Below, piece by piece: positions 19,106 through 29,338 of a stretch of 64,000 bases of DNA. The notes under the pieces were generated by a model. It had not been told where the DNA came from. It ran no database searches and saw only the letters and a program-made list of their open reading frames with translations. This DNA is from Methanospirillum hungatei JF-1. Lineage in GTDB: Archaea > Halobacteriota > Methanomicrobia > Methanomicrobiales > Methanospirillaceae. Within the stretch, counting starts at the first letter, position 1. Every line of letters begins with the position of its first letter. The position numbers were made by a program, and so were the translations under genes. The stretch covers positions 372,001 through 436,000 of the forward strand of contig NC_007796.1 in NCBI RefSeq assembly GCF_000013445.1. The letters run 5' to 3'.

Positions 19106-21226
19106 TCAACCGGTGAGCCGTACCATCGATTTTTGGATTTTAATTGCTGCTTCAGCGAGGATAACCTGCATTTCTGATAATTGTTTTAATGCAGCTGCTG
19201 CCTCTTCAGATGCAGCCGATGCTCCAACTGCCTCTTCAGCAGTAGCAATAGATATCTTGCTGACTTCAGATACACTTGCGGTAATCTGTTCCACAGCCGC
19301 CGCCTCCTCTTCTGAAAGACTTGCAACCTCACCCATATGCAGGGATATCTCTTGTGTCTGCTCGGCGATTGAACGGAATGAGGCAATCGTCTCATTAATT
19401 GCAGCGGAGCCTTTGGAGACCTCTCTGGTAGCCAGGTCCATTGCCTGTACCGCTTTTTCTGACTGATTTTGTAAAGTTGCTATAATATTAGCGATATTTT
19501 CTGCTGATCCCTGCGAGTCCTGTGCCAGAGTCTTCACTTCATTGGCAACCACTGCAAATCCCATTCCTGCTTCGCCAGCACGTGCAGCTTCTATTGCTGC
19601 ATTGAGTGCGAGCAGATTTGTCTGATCAGCAATGCCACTGATAATCTCCACGATCTTGCCAATTTCAATCATTTGTTCCCTGATACGAGTGATTATGTCT
19701 CCTACATCATTTACTGCACCGTTAATTGCCTGAATCCCTTTTTCAGCGATCGCCGCTTTCTCAACACCCTGAGAGGAAGTAGTATCGGCATCATGACTTA
19801 ATCTCGCAACTGAATCCACCTTGGCAGCAACCGTTGAGACTGATGTGGAAAGATCTTCCATGGCAGTAAGAACCTGCTGCACTGATCGCTTTGTTAAATC
19901 AGCATTTGCCTGGACATTTTCAACATTCTGAGATATTGCATCTGCTCCTGCGGCAAGTTGCTCAACGGTTGCTGCTGATGATTCAGCCGATTGAGACAGA
20001 TTGGTGACCTGATCTGATATCTCCTGTATAACTGCTTTTAACTCCTGACCAACATGAATACCGATCTGGTTCATTTTTTGTTTTAATACTAAAAGATCGC
20101 CTTTCACGGTCAACCCATCGTCAAATCGTGCATTAAAATCAACATTGGCATATCGTTCAGCTACCCGGAGGGTTTCATTCAATGGAATGGTAATGGCATC
20201 AAGCATATTGTTAATCCCTGTAACCAAATCTTGGTAAATTCCGATAAATTGTGATGCATCACCACGTGAATTTAAATGTCCTTCCTGTGCCTCACCGATA
20301 AGAATACCCATCTGGTCCAGTAATCCATTCAGGGTTTCGATCATCTGATTTAAAGCGGGTGTAATCTCATCAGAGGTATCATGTACTTCCAGCTTTTGTG
20401 CTTTCTCACCTGATGCAATCATCTGTATCGTTCGGATGACTTTTCCCTGCAAATCATCGGCAAAAGAGTCCATTACTCTTGCCATAGTTCCAATTTCGTC
20501 TTTCCGGTTCATTCCCAGCCTTAAACCGAGATGTCCCTTTCCCATCTCCTGAATCATATTCACAGCCCTGTTTAAGGGACCGGTAATTCCTCTGCTGATA
20601 TAGATGCCAAGGATAAGAGCAATTACTATTCCGATTATACCTGCAAAAGTACTCATCAATGAGGCTTGTGCAAATATGGAATCAGACTCTGTTTTTAAAT
20701 TTTCAGCAGCATTCTTATTTATTTCTTTGAGAGAATCAATTGAGGCACCAATATTTTTTCTTACCTTTTGCATCTCACCAAATGTGAGTGAATCAAGGAC
20801 AACTTTTTCATTTCCTTCATCCCAGTATGCTTGGTTTTCCTTAATCAGGGTCTTATATCGTTCCCAGTTGGTAGTAAATGTAGTAAGTTCCGTTTTTTCA
20901 GAATCCAGAAGGTTCGATGACTGGTAATTTTGCATCAACTGATCTACAAGTTTAATATTTTCATCAATTTTTTTCCGGGTATTCTCTTGTTCCTCAGGTA
21001 TGAGTAGATATTTGTAAAAATCACCCCTGATTTCATACAGAACAGCAGCAGCTGAACCCAGATCCTGAATTGGGATAAGCCGATCATTATATACTGATGT
21101 CAGACTGGTGTTCATTGTCTGCATATTAGAATATCCAATGAATGCAACAATACCAATAATCGCTGCGATAAAGAGAAAACTGCCAATGAGTTTTTTTCCG
21201 ATAGAAATGTTGTCAATGATAGTCAT
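19106..21226 (-). CDS. Methyl-accepting chemotaxis protein with 4-helix-bundle sensor
   Basis: 706 residues. The first membrane helix (about 12-34) is followed by a 4HB_MCP-type periplasmic domain with the hallmark [13 protein letters not shown], then a second helix (about 190-212). HAMP ([22 protein letters not shown]) and a further HAMP-like helical unit lead to the long coiled signalling domain. Its tip is [31 protein letters not shown]. There is no PAS domain. GGAGAGAGGA lies upstream of the start. It is paralogous to the receptor at the window start. No che or archaellum genes are nearby. Confidence 0.95.
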   Translation of the reverse strand: MTIIDNISIGKKLIGSFLFIAAIIGIVAFIGYSNMQTMNTSLTSVYNDRLIPIQDLGSAAAVLYEIRGDFYKYLLIPEEQENTRKKIDENIKLVDQLMQNYQSSNLLDSEKTELTTFTTNWERYKTLIKENQAYWDEGNEKVVLDSLTFGEMQKVRKNIGASIDSLKEINKNAAENLKTESDSIFAQASLMSTFAGIIGIVIALILGIYISRGITGPLNRAVNMIQEMGKGHLGLRLGMNRKDEIGTMARVMDSFADDLQGKVIRTIQMIASGEKAQKLEVHDTSDEITPALNQMIETLNGLLDQMGILIGEAQEGHLNSRGDASQFIGIYQDLVTGINNMLDAITIPLNETLRVAERYANVDFNARFDDGLTVKGDLLVLKQKMNQIGIHVGQELKAVIQEISDQVTNLSQSAESSAATVEQLAAGADAISQNVENVQANADLTKRSVQQVLTAMEDLSTSVSTVAAKVDSVARLSHDADTTSSQGVEKAAIAEKGIQAINGAVNDVGDIITRIREQMIEIGKIVEIISGIADQTNLLALNAAIEAARAGEAGMGFAVVANEVKTLAQDSQGSAENIANIIATLQNQSEKAVQAMDLATREVSKGSAAINETIASFRSIAEQTQEISLHMGEVASLSEEEAAAVEQITASVSEVSKISIATAEEAVGASAASEEAAAALKQLSEMQVILAEAAIKIQKSMVRLTG

Positions 21227-21300
21227 GAGTTCCTCTCTCCTTTTTAAATAGTATTAAATCCGGTATTCATCCCTGCCAATTATTGATTCCCGTTCTCATA

Positions 21301-21310
21301 GTATATAAAA
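21301..21310 (-). promoter_or_regulatory. TATA box for the chemoreceptor gene
   Basis: On the minus strand TTTTATATAC lies about 75 bases before the start codon at 21226, preceded by an A/T-rich BRE-like base run. The rest of the 345-bp gap 21227-21571 shows no gene. Confidence 0.5.
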
Positions 21311-21571
21311 TACATTCCTGTGAGTCTCTAATGCTATTATTACATGCGTTCATGAAAAGTGAGATGCATAGAACTTTCATAAAATCGGTTAATAGCAAGG
21401 CAATTCAAATATTATTTCGAAAAACTCTTAAATATAATCATATACTCATAAGGATCTCTCTCCGATTGAAGTGTTCTGAAAAAGAATAAATATTGGTGGA
21501 TGCCTGAATGGTTCCTATTCATATGGTTCTTGAACAGATCCCTGATACACAAAAGAAGAGAGTGCCGGCAT

Positions 21572-22123
21572 CTAGGGAACCTGCCCGATAATCCATCTTT
21601 TTGGTTCGATTGGAGCAGGCATATCATACATCTTCACATCCGGATAATCCTGTGAAATCTTCTTCCAGACTCCGGCTGCCGCATCATACCAAAGTTCGAG
21701 ATCCTTATAGGGAGTAATGCCCATATCAACCGGAGAGAAGGTATTCTGCTCTGATTCATAGTCCAGGTATTTTTCCATAAGTGTGAGAGTGTAGGACAGG
21801 AATGATACGATCTCTTCTGCCCGTGGATACTGTTCCTGACTGATATTCATCCTGATAAGGGTGTAATATGTCTCAGCCAGGGAGTCATGAAGAGCATTAT
21901 TTATCTTTCCGACCGGGAGTGATTCCCCGGTGCAGATCTGGTATATGGTTGTATTTACCCGATCAAAGAATTTACTATCGTCAAATGGTGGTTCTTGTGC
22001 AGGTGGGGCAAGCGGGAGTTGGACCTTTGGAAGGGTGGTCATGACTGCATTTCCGGTTGATATCAGACTTAAAAAAAGCAGGCCCGACATGAATAAAACC
22101 ACTATACGGCTCATAAACATCAT
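21572..22123 (-). CDS. Exported protein of unknown function
   Basis: 183 residues with a clear signal peptide (hydrophobic 7-22, then STGNA). A Pro-rich linker follows (KVQLPLAPPAQEPP), then a helical domain with little recognisable sequence. I do not recognise the family. It follows the split cache-domain gene on the same strand with an 87-base gap, so the two may once have been co-transcribed. Conserved-looking Trp and Tyr residues (LELWYDAAAGVWKK) suggest a folded extracytoplasmic domain. Confidence 0.7.
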   Translation of the reverse strand: MMFMSRIVVLFMSGLLFLSLISTGNAVMTTLPKVQLPLAPPAQEPPFDDSKFFDRVNTTIYQICTGESLPVGKINNALHDSLAETYYTLIRMNISQEQYPRAEEIVSFLSYTLTLMEKYLDYESEQNTFSPVDMGITPYKDLELWYDAAAGVWKKISQDYPDVKMYDMPAPIEPKRWIIGQVP

Positions 22124-22801
22124 GAGACGGTATGTGCCAAAGGGTTGCCGGTTTAGAGGTTTAGAAAAAAGTAGGTTCAGGCCCGGAAAAAAGGACCTGT
22201 TTGGCTTATTTTATGCTGGTGTATGCCAGGTTACTTCTTTCGGAAGGGTGACATTTTCACCATATATCCCAGAGCCAAGCCACCAGGTATCATCTACTGC
22301 CTCTACATACCCAAGTTTCTTCTCAACGGTATTGTTATGAGCAGGATTTACATAATGAAATACCACAAACCCTGATCCGTTCAGTGCTGCGTCACGGAGG
22401 TTCCGGATAAAGTACTCATTGCTCGCATCAAGCTCTTCCAGTCTGCTCTTTCCGATTAATTCGGTCTGGAGCGGGTGGGCAAGGGTAATCCCGTCAAAAT
22501 CATAGGCATAGATGTAGAGGTTTCCTCTGAAGAATGATCCGTTCCGGTTCCTAAATTCAGCAAGGACATCTTCCTTTTTATTATCCCGGGCATATTGAAC
22601 TGCCTCCTGAACAAATGCCACCATTTCTGCAACAGGTTTGTCCAGTGAATCGGATGTCATTTCATTGTCCGTTTGTAATTCTGATTGTGATTGGTTTTCC
22701 GTGAGGTTGGTTTCTGTAATAGTGATTGGTTCCACCCTTGCAGGGCTATCCTGCATATCTGCTGAAAGGGAAGTAATACCGCACAAAAAAACCAAACAAA
22801 T

Positions 22802-24561
22802 GAGGGTGTTGCACCAATGATCAATATCATGCAGGATCACAAATGATCGATCTCTACCCCTTAAGCTATCAACCAAAATAGACTAATGGATGTATGAACC
22901 TGCATGTATCAATTCCCACTTTACATACTGTGTTTGCAAAAATATAGGAAAAACCTGAACCTCTTGACGGTTTTATAATATTCGTAGCAAATTCTTTAAT
23001 TTTAACTATACCCTCAAATCTGATAAGTTTTTTTATATTATGCACTAATGCAGCTAAAAAGAATTCTCCCTCGCAATTCTCTTTCCCTTTTTGAGAGAAA
23101 CTCCTAAACCTCATATTATGTTTCATATTACCAAAAACTGGTTCGACCATGTATTTTCGTTTTCGATATAACTCTCTACCAGTGGGGGATTTCACACGTA
23201 CTTCCATAACTCGTTTACAAATTTCCTGAGTTGTTGCTTGTTTCTCTCTGTTCATAAAAGATTGCCAAACAAACGTCCCGATACTTTGCAATTCCGGAAA
23301 TGTGATTATTTCTCCCATACAAATCGCCCGACATATCATTTCCATTCGTGAGATATACCCATCATTATCTGAATATTCTGGAATTTTTCTTTCTTTAGAA
23401 GGAGGGATGATGAGTTGAATGCCATAATCCAATTCTGCTAAAGAATTCGGGTATGAGAAATAACCTGCATCAGATAGTAGTATATTAGGCGAAATTGATG
23501 GATGAATACCCGTAAAAAGGTCTTCGAGTTCATTTAGCATAGGTATTAATAATTTTTTATCGTTTTGCTCATCTGATATCATTGCAGCGAGGATAAATTG
23601 ATTTTCAGAAACGATAATCTGCCCATTATACCCTTGAATCCAGCCATTGGTGGTTGACATTATCTGACTTTCAGGATCAGTGAGATTTACTTTTGAATCT
23701 GAAGATGGCTCTTTTTTAGGCTCTAAAGGCTTTCTACCTCGTTTCTTTTTACCCGATTCTAATTCTTCTTTTTCGCGGTCCAGAATCTTTTCTTCTTGTT
23801 TTTTAGATTCGATATCATGTCGTTCAATTAATTTCTCTTTAGCCCGATTAAGAACTTCCTTTCGTTTTTCTTTTGTTGAAAGATGCTCAGGTAGTCGGTT
23901 AATCTCCATATCCTGAATATTTATATCATCGTTTTCTAACTCATCAATTTCCTGTGATTCATCAAAAAGCCGACCTAGCTCTGCTTCAAGGTATTTTAAT
24001 TTTTTATTGGCTGATAAAGAGGCATTACAGCCAAATTTTGATCCATCGAGGGCTAGGACACCGATTCTTGCTATCCCGGATTCTACGATAATTTGAGATA
24101 ATTGTTTAAAAAGGGATTTGATTTCTTTTGAATTATTCTTCTTGAAACGATAGATCGTTGTATGGTCAGGTGTAAGATTATTGGCGACAATCCGATATCC
24201 AATATCATAATGGCAGCACATCTCAATTTTTCTGCTAGATTTTTCTCCACGAATCATTGAATAAATTATTATTCCAAGCATTGAACGAGGATCAAAAAAG
24301 GCAGAACCGCGACCATCGTCACGATATTTATTAATAAATGGACTAATATCGAGAATCGAAAGAATTTCTAATATGCCATAAGTAATATCATTTTCAGATA
24401 GCCAGTCCATCGCATTGACAGGGAGTAAAAATTGTTGTTCATTACCATATCCTCTAATCATGTTATAGCGATGAGACATATAATATATTGATCTTAATAA
24501 TATATATAATTAAGCTTTAATAATTTATATTAAGCTTTTTTTGTGTTTGTGCAACAGCCTC
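22802..24561 (-). mobile_element. IS1182-like element, copy 1 (1760 bp)
   Basis: The ends are GAGGGTGTTGCAC and, inverted, GAGGCTGTTGCAC (13 bp, one mismatch). It is flanked by direct repeats AAAT at 22798-22801 and 24562-24565, a 4-bp target duplication. It holds a single transposase gene. The sequence is almost identical to 54547-56306; by eye I find two substitutions. The element is therefore recent and probably active. Confidence 0.93.
22869..24479 (-). CDS. IS1182-family transposase, copy 1
   Basis: 536 residues. The N-terminal InsH/DUF772-like region (about 20-110) contains GRGSAFFDPRSMLGIIIYSMIRGEKSSRKIE and PDHTTIYRFK. The DDE core includes LALDGSKFGCNAS (first Asp), a Lys/Glu-rich insertion (about 190-250), LLSDAGYFSYPNS (second Asp) and the C-terminal YRKRKYMVEPVFGNMKHNMRFR (Glu). 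It is intact. The stop overlaps a TTG-started frame that runs out of the element into the host gene. It differs from copy 2 by one residue (Pro for Gln, five from the end). Confidence 0.95.
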   Translation of the reverse strand: MSHRYNMIRGYGNEQQFLLPVNAMDWLSENDITYGILEILSILDISPFINKYRDDGRGSAFFDPRSMLGIIIYSMIRGEKSSRKIEMCCHYDIGYRIVANNLTPDHTTIYRFKKNNSKEIKSLFKQLSQIIVESGIARIGVLALDGSKFGCNASLSANKKLKYLEAELGRLFDESQEIDELENDDINIQDMEINRLPEHLSTKEKRKEVLNRAKEKLIERHDIESKKQEEKILDREKEELESGKKKRGRKPLEPKKEPSSDSKVNLTDPESQIMSTTNGWIQGYNGQIIVSENQFILAAMISDEQNDKKLLIPMLNELEDLFTGIHPSISPNILLSDAGYFSYPNSLAELDYGIQLIIPPSKERKIPEYSDNDGYISRMEMICRAICMGEIITFPELQSIGTFVWQSFMNREKQATTQEICKRVMEVRVKSPTGRELYRKRKYMVEPVFGNMKHNMRFRSFSQKGKENCEGEFFLAALVHNIKKLIRFEGIVKIKEFATNIIKPSRGSGFSYIFANTVCKVGIDTCRFIHPLVYFG

Positions 24562-24780
24562 AAATAATCAAATAATGAGTCATGATTTATTTATTGGATA
24601 TGATAATACATGGGATTTTTGATTCAGGATTCCATTTGGGCATGCAATAGAACTCTGATCTGAAGCTCTTTTGGAATCTCAATAACCCGGAGTGGACATC
24701 TAATACGCCATTCAGGTACACGCGTATATCGTTCTAGCTGGTCACAACCAGACATGATCTTTTCTCTCTCATAGGACTTT

Positions 24781-25440
24781 ATGCACTTTCATGGTCATTG
24801 TTATGGAATGGAAGATCTGAGAACTGATGTACAGCGCACCCCATCTGACAAGATACTGACCGATCCACCCTTTTATCTTCCTGAATTCGAGGCATCCTAC
24901 CGGTACATCATTGATGTGTATGAGGTGCCCCCTCGTGACATTGCCATATTTATCCCCTGTGCGGTTCGAAAACCATACAGTACCAGTCCGAGTCACCGGA
25001 TCATGCGAGCTATCATCGATAAGGTTCTGCAGCCGGATTCATTTCATCTCGTGATCTTTGGAACCTGTGGTATCCTTCCTGCAGAACTGGAGACCATGTA
25101 CCCCTACGCTCATTATCAGTACATGCTGGGAAAAGTGAAGGATCCATCTATACAGGAGGATTTTCTCAGGATTGAAACCGATCGGGTGGCCGGGTATCTT
25201 CAAAAAACAAAAGATACGTATAAAAAACGGATTGCCTATTGTATTGGTCCGTTTCGGAGGGCGTTAATCCAGGGATCCGAACTGGCAGGAGTCCCTATTG
25301 ATATCATCATGCCAGGAAAGGATGTAATTAATAAAATAATGGAACTTGACTGTCCTTTCCAAGAAGGAAGTCTGAATATGGAAGAATATCTTGAAGAGTT
25401 CTATAAAGGTCTTGTTTTGATTCGAGACTCATTATTGTGA
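24781..25440 (+). CDS. DUF5591 protein, archaeosine-synthase-type domain
   Basis: 219 residues. The central part matches the DUF5591 domain found in archaeosine synthase ArcS: IFIPCAVRKPYSTSPSHRIMRAIIDK (about 58-85) followed by VIFGTCGILPAELE. In ArcS this accompanies PUA and tRNA-binding modules, which are absent here, so this is a stand-alone domain. A tRNA-modification role is plausible but unproven. The start could also be ATG 24808 (MEDLRTD); neither has a strong ribosome site. The upstream 200 bases include the original promoter of the split cache gene, running the other way. Confidence 0.78.
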   Translation: MHFHGHCYGMEDLRTDVQRTPSDKILTDPPFYLPEFEASYRYIIDVYEVPPRDIAIFIPCAVRKPYSTSPSHRIMRAIIDKVLQPDSFHLVIFGTCGILPAELETMYPYAHYQYMLGKVKDPSIQEDFLRIETDRVAGYLQKTKDTYKKRIAYCIGPFRRALIQGSELAGVPIDIIMPGKDVINKIMELDCPFQEGSLNMEEYLEEFYKGLVLIRDSLL

Positions 25441-25685
25441 ATATAATAATTATAATATATTAATAAATGGGTCCTTTTACCTACCGGAAACGATCCGGGA
25501 ATAGTGTTTGAATATGTGATTCCATAGACGGCCGCTATCGTGACTCTGGAGCCTGACCTAGGTCAGATCAGGTGTCTTAAATCCTTAAATTGAATTTATT
25601 TTCAATAATACGCTTAATTTTTGGATAATATGAATGAATATGGTACTCTTTCCATTCTGGAAGGGAAGGAGGGGGGTGAAAAAAG

Positions 25686-27575
25686 TTATTCTTCAAGGGT
25701 AGAGATATCGCCTGGATCCACTCCCATCTCTTTTGCCTTGAGGACACGTCGCATGATCTTCCCGCTTCTCGTCTTTGGCAACTTATCCATAAATTCTATG
25801 CCGGATGGCATGGCGATTGGGCCGATGGTCATCCGTACATGGTATGTCAGTTCAGAGACGAGCTTCTGACTTGGTTCATATCCCTGTCTCAGGATAACAA
25901 AGGCCTTGACCGCCTGTCCTTTCACATCGTCCGGAACACCGATGACGGCAGCCTCTGCAACCGCTTCGTGGGAGACCAGCGCTGATTCCACCTCTGCCGT
26001 TCCCAGATTATGGCCAGCGACGATGATGATATCATCAGATCTCCCCAGGACCATGATGTATCCGTCCTCGTCCTTTACTGCAAGATCCCCGACTGTATAC
26101 CAGTTTTTAATCTGGTTCCAGTATTGTTTATACCGGTCCGGATTATTGTAGACGGTCCGCATCATCGACGGCCATGGCTCTTTGATGACCAGCAGACCTC
26201 CCTGCCGTGCAGGAACCGGATTGCCTTCCTTGTCCACCACATCTGCCACAACTCCTGGTATAGGAACGCCTGCAAATCCTGGTTTCATAGGCTGTCCGAG
26301 CGGGGTTGTGATCATGTGCATGCCGGTTTCGGTCTGCCACCAGGTATCAAGGATGGGGCACCTGTTTCTTCCGATAACGCGGTAGTACCATTCAAATGCC
26401 TCCGGGTTGAGAGGTTCACCGACCGATCCGATGATCCGGAGGGAGCTGAGGTTATACTTATCCGGCCATTGCTCCCCTACCTTCATGAACATTCGTATGG
26501 CGGTTGGAGCGGTATAAAAGACCGTTACACCAAACTCTTCAATAAGGCTCCACCAGATTCCCGGGTCAGGATAATCAGGGGTGGTCTCGGTGATGAGCAC
26601 CGTTGCTCCTACAGAGAGCGGACCATAGACGATGTAACTGTGTCCGGTGATCCAGCCCGGGTCGGCAGTACACCAGTGGACATCGTTCTCTTTGAGATCA
26701 AAGATATATTTGCAGGTGTAATGAGCTCCGACGAGATATCCTCCTGTGGTATGAACAATTCCTTTTGGCTGGCCGGTCGTCCCGCTTGTATAGAGGATAA
26801 AGAGCGGGTCTTCACTGTCCATCTCCTCTGGCGGGCATTCATCACTGACTCCTTCCTGGATAGCGTAAAAGTCCACTTCCATCTCTGAATAGAGTTCCAC
26901 CGGACACCGTTCCCTGCTCAGTACCACAATCTTCTCAACACTGGGAGAGTTCTTAACCGCATCATCCACGATACTCCGCAGTGGGATTAATTTACCTCGT
27001 CTGACTCCGACATCCGCAGTTATGACAATTTTTGCCTGTGCATCCCTGATTCGTGCATGGAGAGCCTCTGCTCCGAATCCGGCATAGACGATGGAGTGCA
27101 CTGCACCAATCCGGGCACAGGCAAGCATGGCGATGATATGCTCAGGGACAAGGGGCATGTACAGACATATCCGGTCCCCTTTCTGAACACCGAGTTTTTT
27201 CAGGGCATTGGCAAACCGCATCACAGCCCGGTAGAGCTGACGGTATGTGTAGATCTCCTCTTTCCCCTGCTCACCCTTCCAGATCAGGGCAAGTTTATTT
27301 CTCCTTCCGTTCTTAACATGCCGGTCCAGACAGTTTGCGGAGATATTGAGTTTTCCTCCACAAAACCACCGGGCATTCGGCCAGTTCCACTCTTTTACCT
27401 TATCCCATGGTTTTATCCAGTCCAGTTCCCTGGCTTTACCTGCCCAGAATCCATCCGGGTCTGATAAAAACTCTGCATAGGCTTTTTTATAATCACCCAG
27501 GGCAGAATTTGCCTGATAGGACGGGTCTGGGATGTAGGTTTTGTTGTCAAGTTTGACATCAAAGTTGTCAGCCAT
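25686..27575 (-). CDS. acsA: Acetyl-CoA synthetase (AMP-forming)
   Basis: The frame opens at 27608, but ATG 27575 (MADNFDVKL) has GGTGG eight bases upstream and is preferred, giving 629 residues. Motifs are the AMP-binding P-loop YTSGTTGQPKGIVHT, WWQTETG for acetate/adenylate binding, the hinge GRSDDIIIVAGHNLGT, and the C-terminal catalytic Lys in KTRSGKIMRR. It makes acetyl-CoA from acetate, ATP and CoA in the cytoplasm. In hydrogenotrophic Methanomicrobiales it serves acetate assimilation for biosynthesis. It is a single-gene unit with a long leader (27576-28047, no gene) that contains repeated 10-mers. Confidence 0.96.
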   Translation of the reverse strand: MADNFDVKLDNKTYIPDPSYQANSALGDYKKAYAEFLSDPDGFWAGKARELDWIKPWDKVKEWNWPNARWFCGGKLNISANCLDRHVKNGRRNKLALIWKGEQGKEEIYTYRQLYRAVMRFANALKKLGVQKGDRICLYMPLVPEHIIAMLACARIGAVHSIVYAGFGAEALHARIRDAQAKIVITADVGVRRGKLIPLRSIVDDAVKNSPSVEKIVVLSRERCPVELYSEMEVDFYAIQEGVSDECPPEEMDSEDPLFILYTSGTTGQPKGIVHTTGGYLVGAHYTCKYIFDLKENDVHWCTADPGWITGHSYIVYGPLSVGATVLITETTPDYPDPGIWWSLIEEFGVTVFYTAPTAIRMFMKVGEQWPDKYNLSSLRIIGSVGEPLNPEAFEWYYRVIGRNRCPILDTWWQTETGMHMITTPLGQPMKPGFAGVPIPGVVADVVDKEGNPVPARQGGLLVIKEPWPSMMRTVYNNPDRYKQYWNQIKNWYTVGDLAVKDEDGYIMVLGRSDDIIIVAGHNLGTAEVESALVSHEAVAEAAVIGVPDDVKGQAVKAFVILRQGYEPSQKLVSELTYHVRMTIGPIAMPSGIEFMDKLPKTRSGKIMRRVLKAKEMGVDPGDISTLEE

Positions 27576-27605
27576 TGTTGTTCCACCATCTGGTTCATGT
27601 GGGGG

Positions 27606-27640
27606 CATATCCGGCCGGATCGATGATCATCATATCCGGC
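27606..27640 (-). promoter_or_regulatory. Direct 10-bp repeats in the acsA leader
   Basis: GCCGGATATG (minus strand) occurs exactly twice, at 27606-27615 and 27631-27640. The spacing is 25 bases, close to two and a half helical turns. A TATA-like ATTATATCTC lies at about 27702-27711, so the repeats are just downstream of the likely start site, where a repressor could act. Nothing else is seen in the 470-bp gap up to 28047. Confidence 0.4.
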
Positions 27641-28047
27641 TGAATTCAGATCGACAATCAAATGATTGCTGATCGTATGATCAATCGTGTAGAATTGAAA
27701 GAGATATAATGATGCATTTGTCGTACAGATATGTAGATCATTATCCTGCATGTTATATTTGAATAAAATTTCAATCAGGCAGCAATTTATCGATTTATTG
27801 GTGGTTAGAAAAAATGAGAAGGTCAGTGAATAATATAATCTGCAAACGAGAATTTGTAACTCGCGCAATGATCACCATAATCTGTCGGCCATAGGGTATC
27901 TCTATTCTATCGGTTATTTAGTGGTACATATTGCCTTTGCCACCATGTTTGGATATGCAGGCCCGGAGCAGATGAAGATGGATTGAATCAGATAAAATAC
28001 TTCAGTATCTTCAAAAGTACCACCATATCAGATTCAGATAGGATCTC

Positions 28048-29247
28048 TCATACCAGGATGAGTCCGGGATTTGTTCCCGTAATGCACCGCCCCCTCCCTT
28101 TTGAAACCACAAAGGTGTTCTCAATTCCTACCATTCCAACTCCTGGGATTCCTTTCTTTGGCTCAAGGGCAAATACCATATTCTCTTCCAGTGGCTCATG
28201 AAAACCCTCAGCAATCACCGGGATCTCATCAATTAACAGACCGACACCGTGGCCAAGGAACTTTACCTTCCGGTCTTTATATCCCATGAAATTCTCTAAA
28301 AATTCAGGCTCTAACGTTGCGATTACATCCTGGTATATCTGCGATGGGATATTACCCGGGACAAGGAGAGAAGCCAGATGGTTCTGCACATCCACACACC
28401 GGTTGTGCTTCTCAATAACGTCATCAGGAAGTGATGCACCAAACATATAGGTCATGGTTTTGTCTGTATGATACCCGCCAAATCCACATCCAACGTCAAC
28501 AAAGACGAGGTCTCCTTTTTTCAGTCTCCTCTTCCGGTCACCAAGGAGGGGAACGGCAGGGCATAATCCTACAGATCCACCAGGCCCGTCAAAATATGTC
28601 GGATAGAGTGAGTTTTCTCCAAATCCTATCTGACCAAGAAGCATTTCGGTGTTAAACATACCAAACCGTGCAATCCCATGATGGCCTTCATTAACCAGAT
28701 GCCCATACAGTTTGGTGGCGAATTCGCTCTCACGCATACCTTCAGTCAGCATATCAGGAACGCTTTCTTCCAGCACCCGGGCATGAATTCTCCCTGACTC
28801 TTCCATGAGGGAGATTTCAAATGGGCTCTTCACAGCCCTGACCATTGAGAGTTCACGATCCACTGATTCAACGTGCGATATTGGAAAATACTTTGAAAAC
28901 CGCTGGTAAAGAGCGAGCGGAACGATATCAGTTTCAAGATGTACTGTGTCAGGAACGTCCGTATATGCCCTGGCAGCGTCACGAAAACTTCCCATTCTTT
29001 CAATATACGGGAATTCAGATTCATGTTTCGCACGTTCATAACTCTTCCTGACCCAGAGGGTTGGTTCTCCGTCCCGTGGAATGCAAAGCATGCTGTCCTG
29101 CATGGTACCGGTAAAATAATAAAGGTTGATATTTCCAAAAATTACTACCAGTTCATAGTCAGGTTTTTGATCCTCCATTCGGGCTTTAAATCGTTTCATC
29201 CGTTGTTCTAACTCTGATCCAGGTACCCGGCTGTCCATAGTACACAT
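28048..29247 (-). CDS. M24-family aminopeptidase (Xaa-Pro dipeptidase-like)
   Basis: 399 residues. The N-terminal creatinase-like domain covers about 1-150. The pita-bread catalytic domain has metal ligands in [17 protein letters not shown] (two Asp), [11 protein letters not shown] (His), and VFALEPKKG (Glu), and a further Glu in VGIENTF. It would release N-terminal residues from Pro-containing peptides in the cytoplasm, complementing the exported S9 peptidase. It is divergent from the chemoreceptor at 29339 with under 100 bases between, so they share a promoter region. Confidence 0.92.
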   Translation of the reverse strand: MCTMDSRVPGSELEQRMKRFKARMEDQKPDYELVVIFGNINLYYFTGTMQDSMLCIPRDGEPTLWVRKSYERAKHESEFPYIERMGSFRDAARAYTDVPDTVHLETDIVPLALYQRFSKYFPISHVESVDRELSMVRAVKSPFEISLMEESGRIHARVLEESVPDMLTEGMRESEFATKLYGHLVNEGHHGIARFGMFNTEMLLGQIGFGENSLYPTYFDGPGGSVGLCPAVPLLGDRKRRLKKGDLVFVDVGCGFGGYHTDKTMTYMFGASLPDDVIEKHNRCVDVQNHLASLLVPGNIPSQIYQDVIATLEPEFLENFMGYKDRKVKFLGHGVGLLIDEIPVIAEGFHEPLEENMVFALEPKKGIPGVGMVGIENTFVVSKGRGRCITGTNPGLILV

Positions 29248-29338
29248 TTGGCGACAACCATGATAGGATCTGTCATGGTGCAGGTGAAATGTTCTCCATA
29301 CCCTCTTCCTTTATTACATTGCTCATACATGATCTTAC

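Larger units (their letters stand above)
22211..24583 (-). pseudogene. Exported single-cache domain protein split by an IS
   Basis: The body at 22211-22801 encodes a cache-type sensor domain (about 70 residues after the signal, VAEMVAFVQEAVQYARD ... WWLGSGIYGE). It lacks its own start because an IS1182-like element sits at 22802-24561. Removing the element and one AAAT copy joins 24583-24562 to 22797 in frame. The product then begins MTHYLIICLVFLCGITSLSA, a textbook signal peptide. The intact protein would have been about 203 residues, secreted, with a cache domain but no receptor part. The current frame instead begins with 25 residues encoded by the IS end (TTG at 22876), so export is probably lost. 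Confidence 0.9.

Noticed and set aside
26010-26888. 292-codon plus-strand frame opposite acsA
   Set aside because: The acsA frame has all catalytic motifs here. The antisense frame reads as low-complexity His/Arg/Pro-rich sequence.
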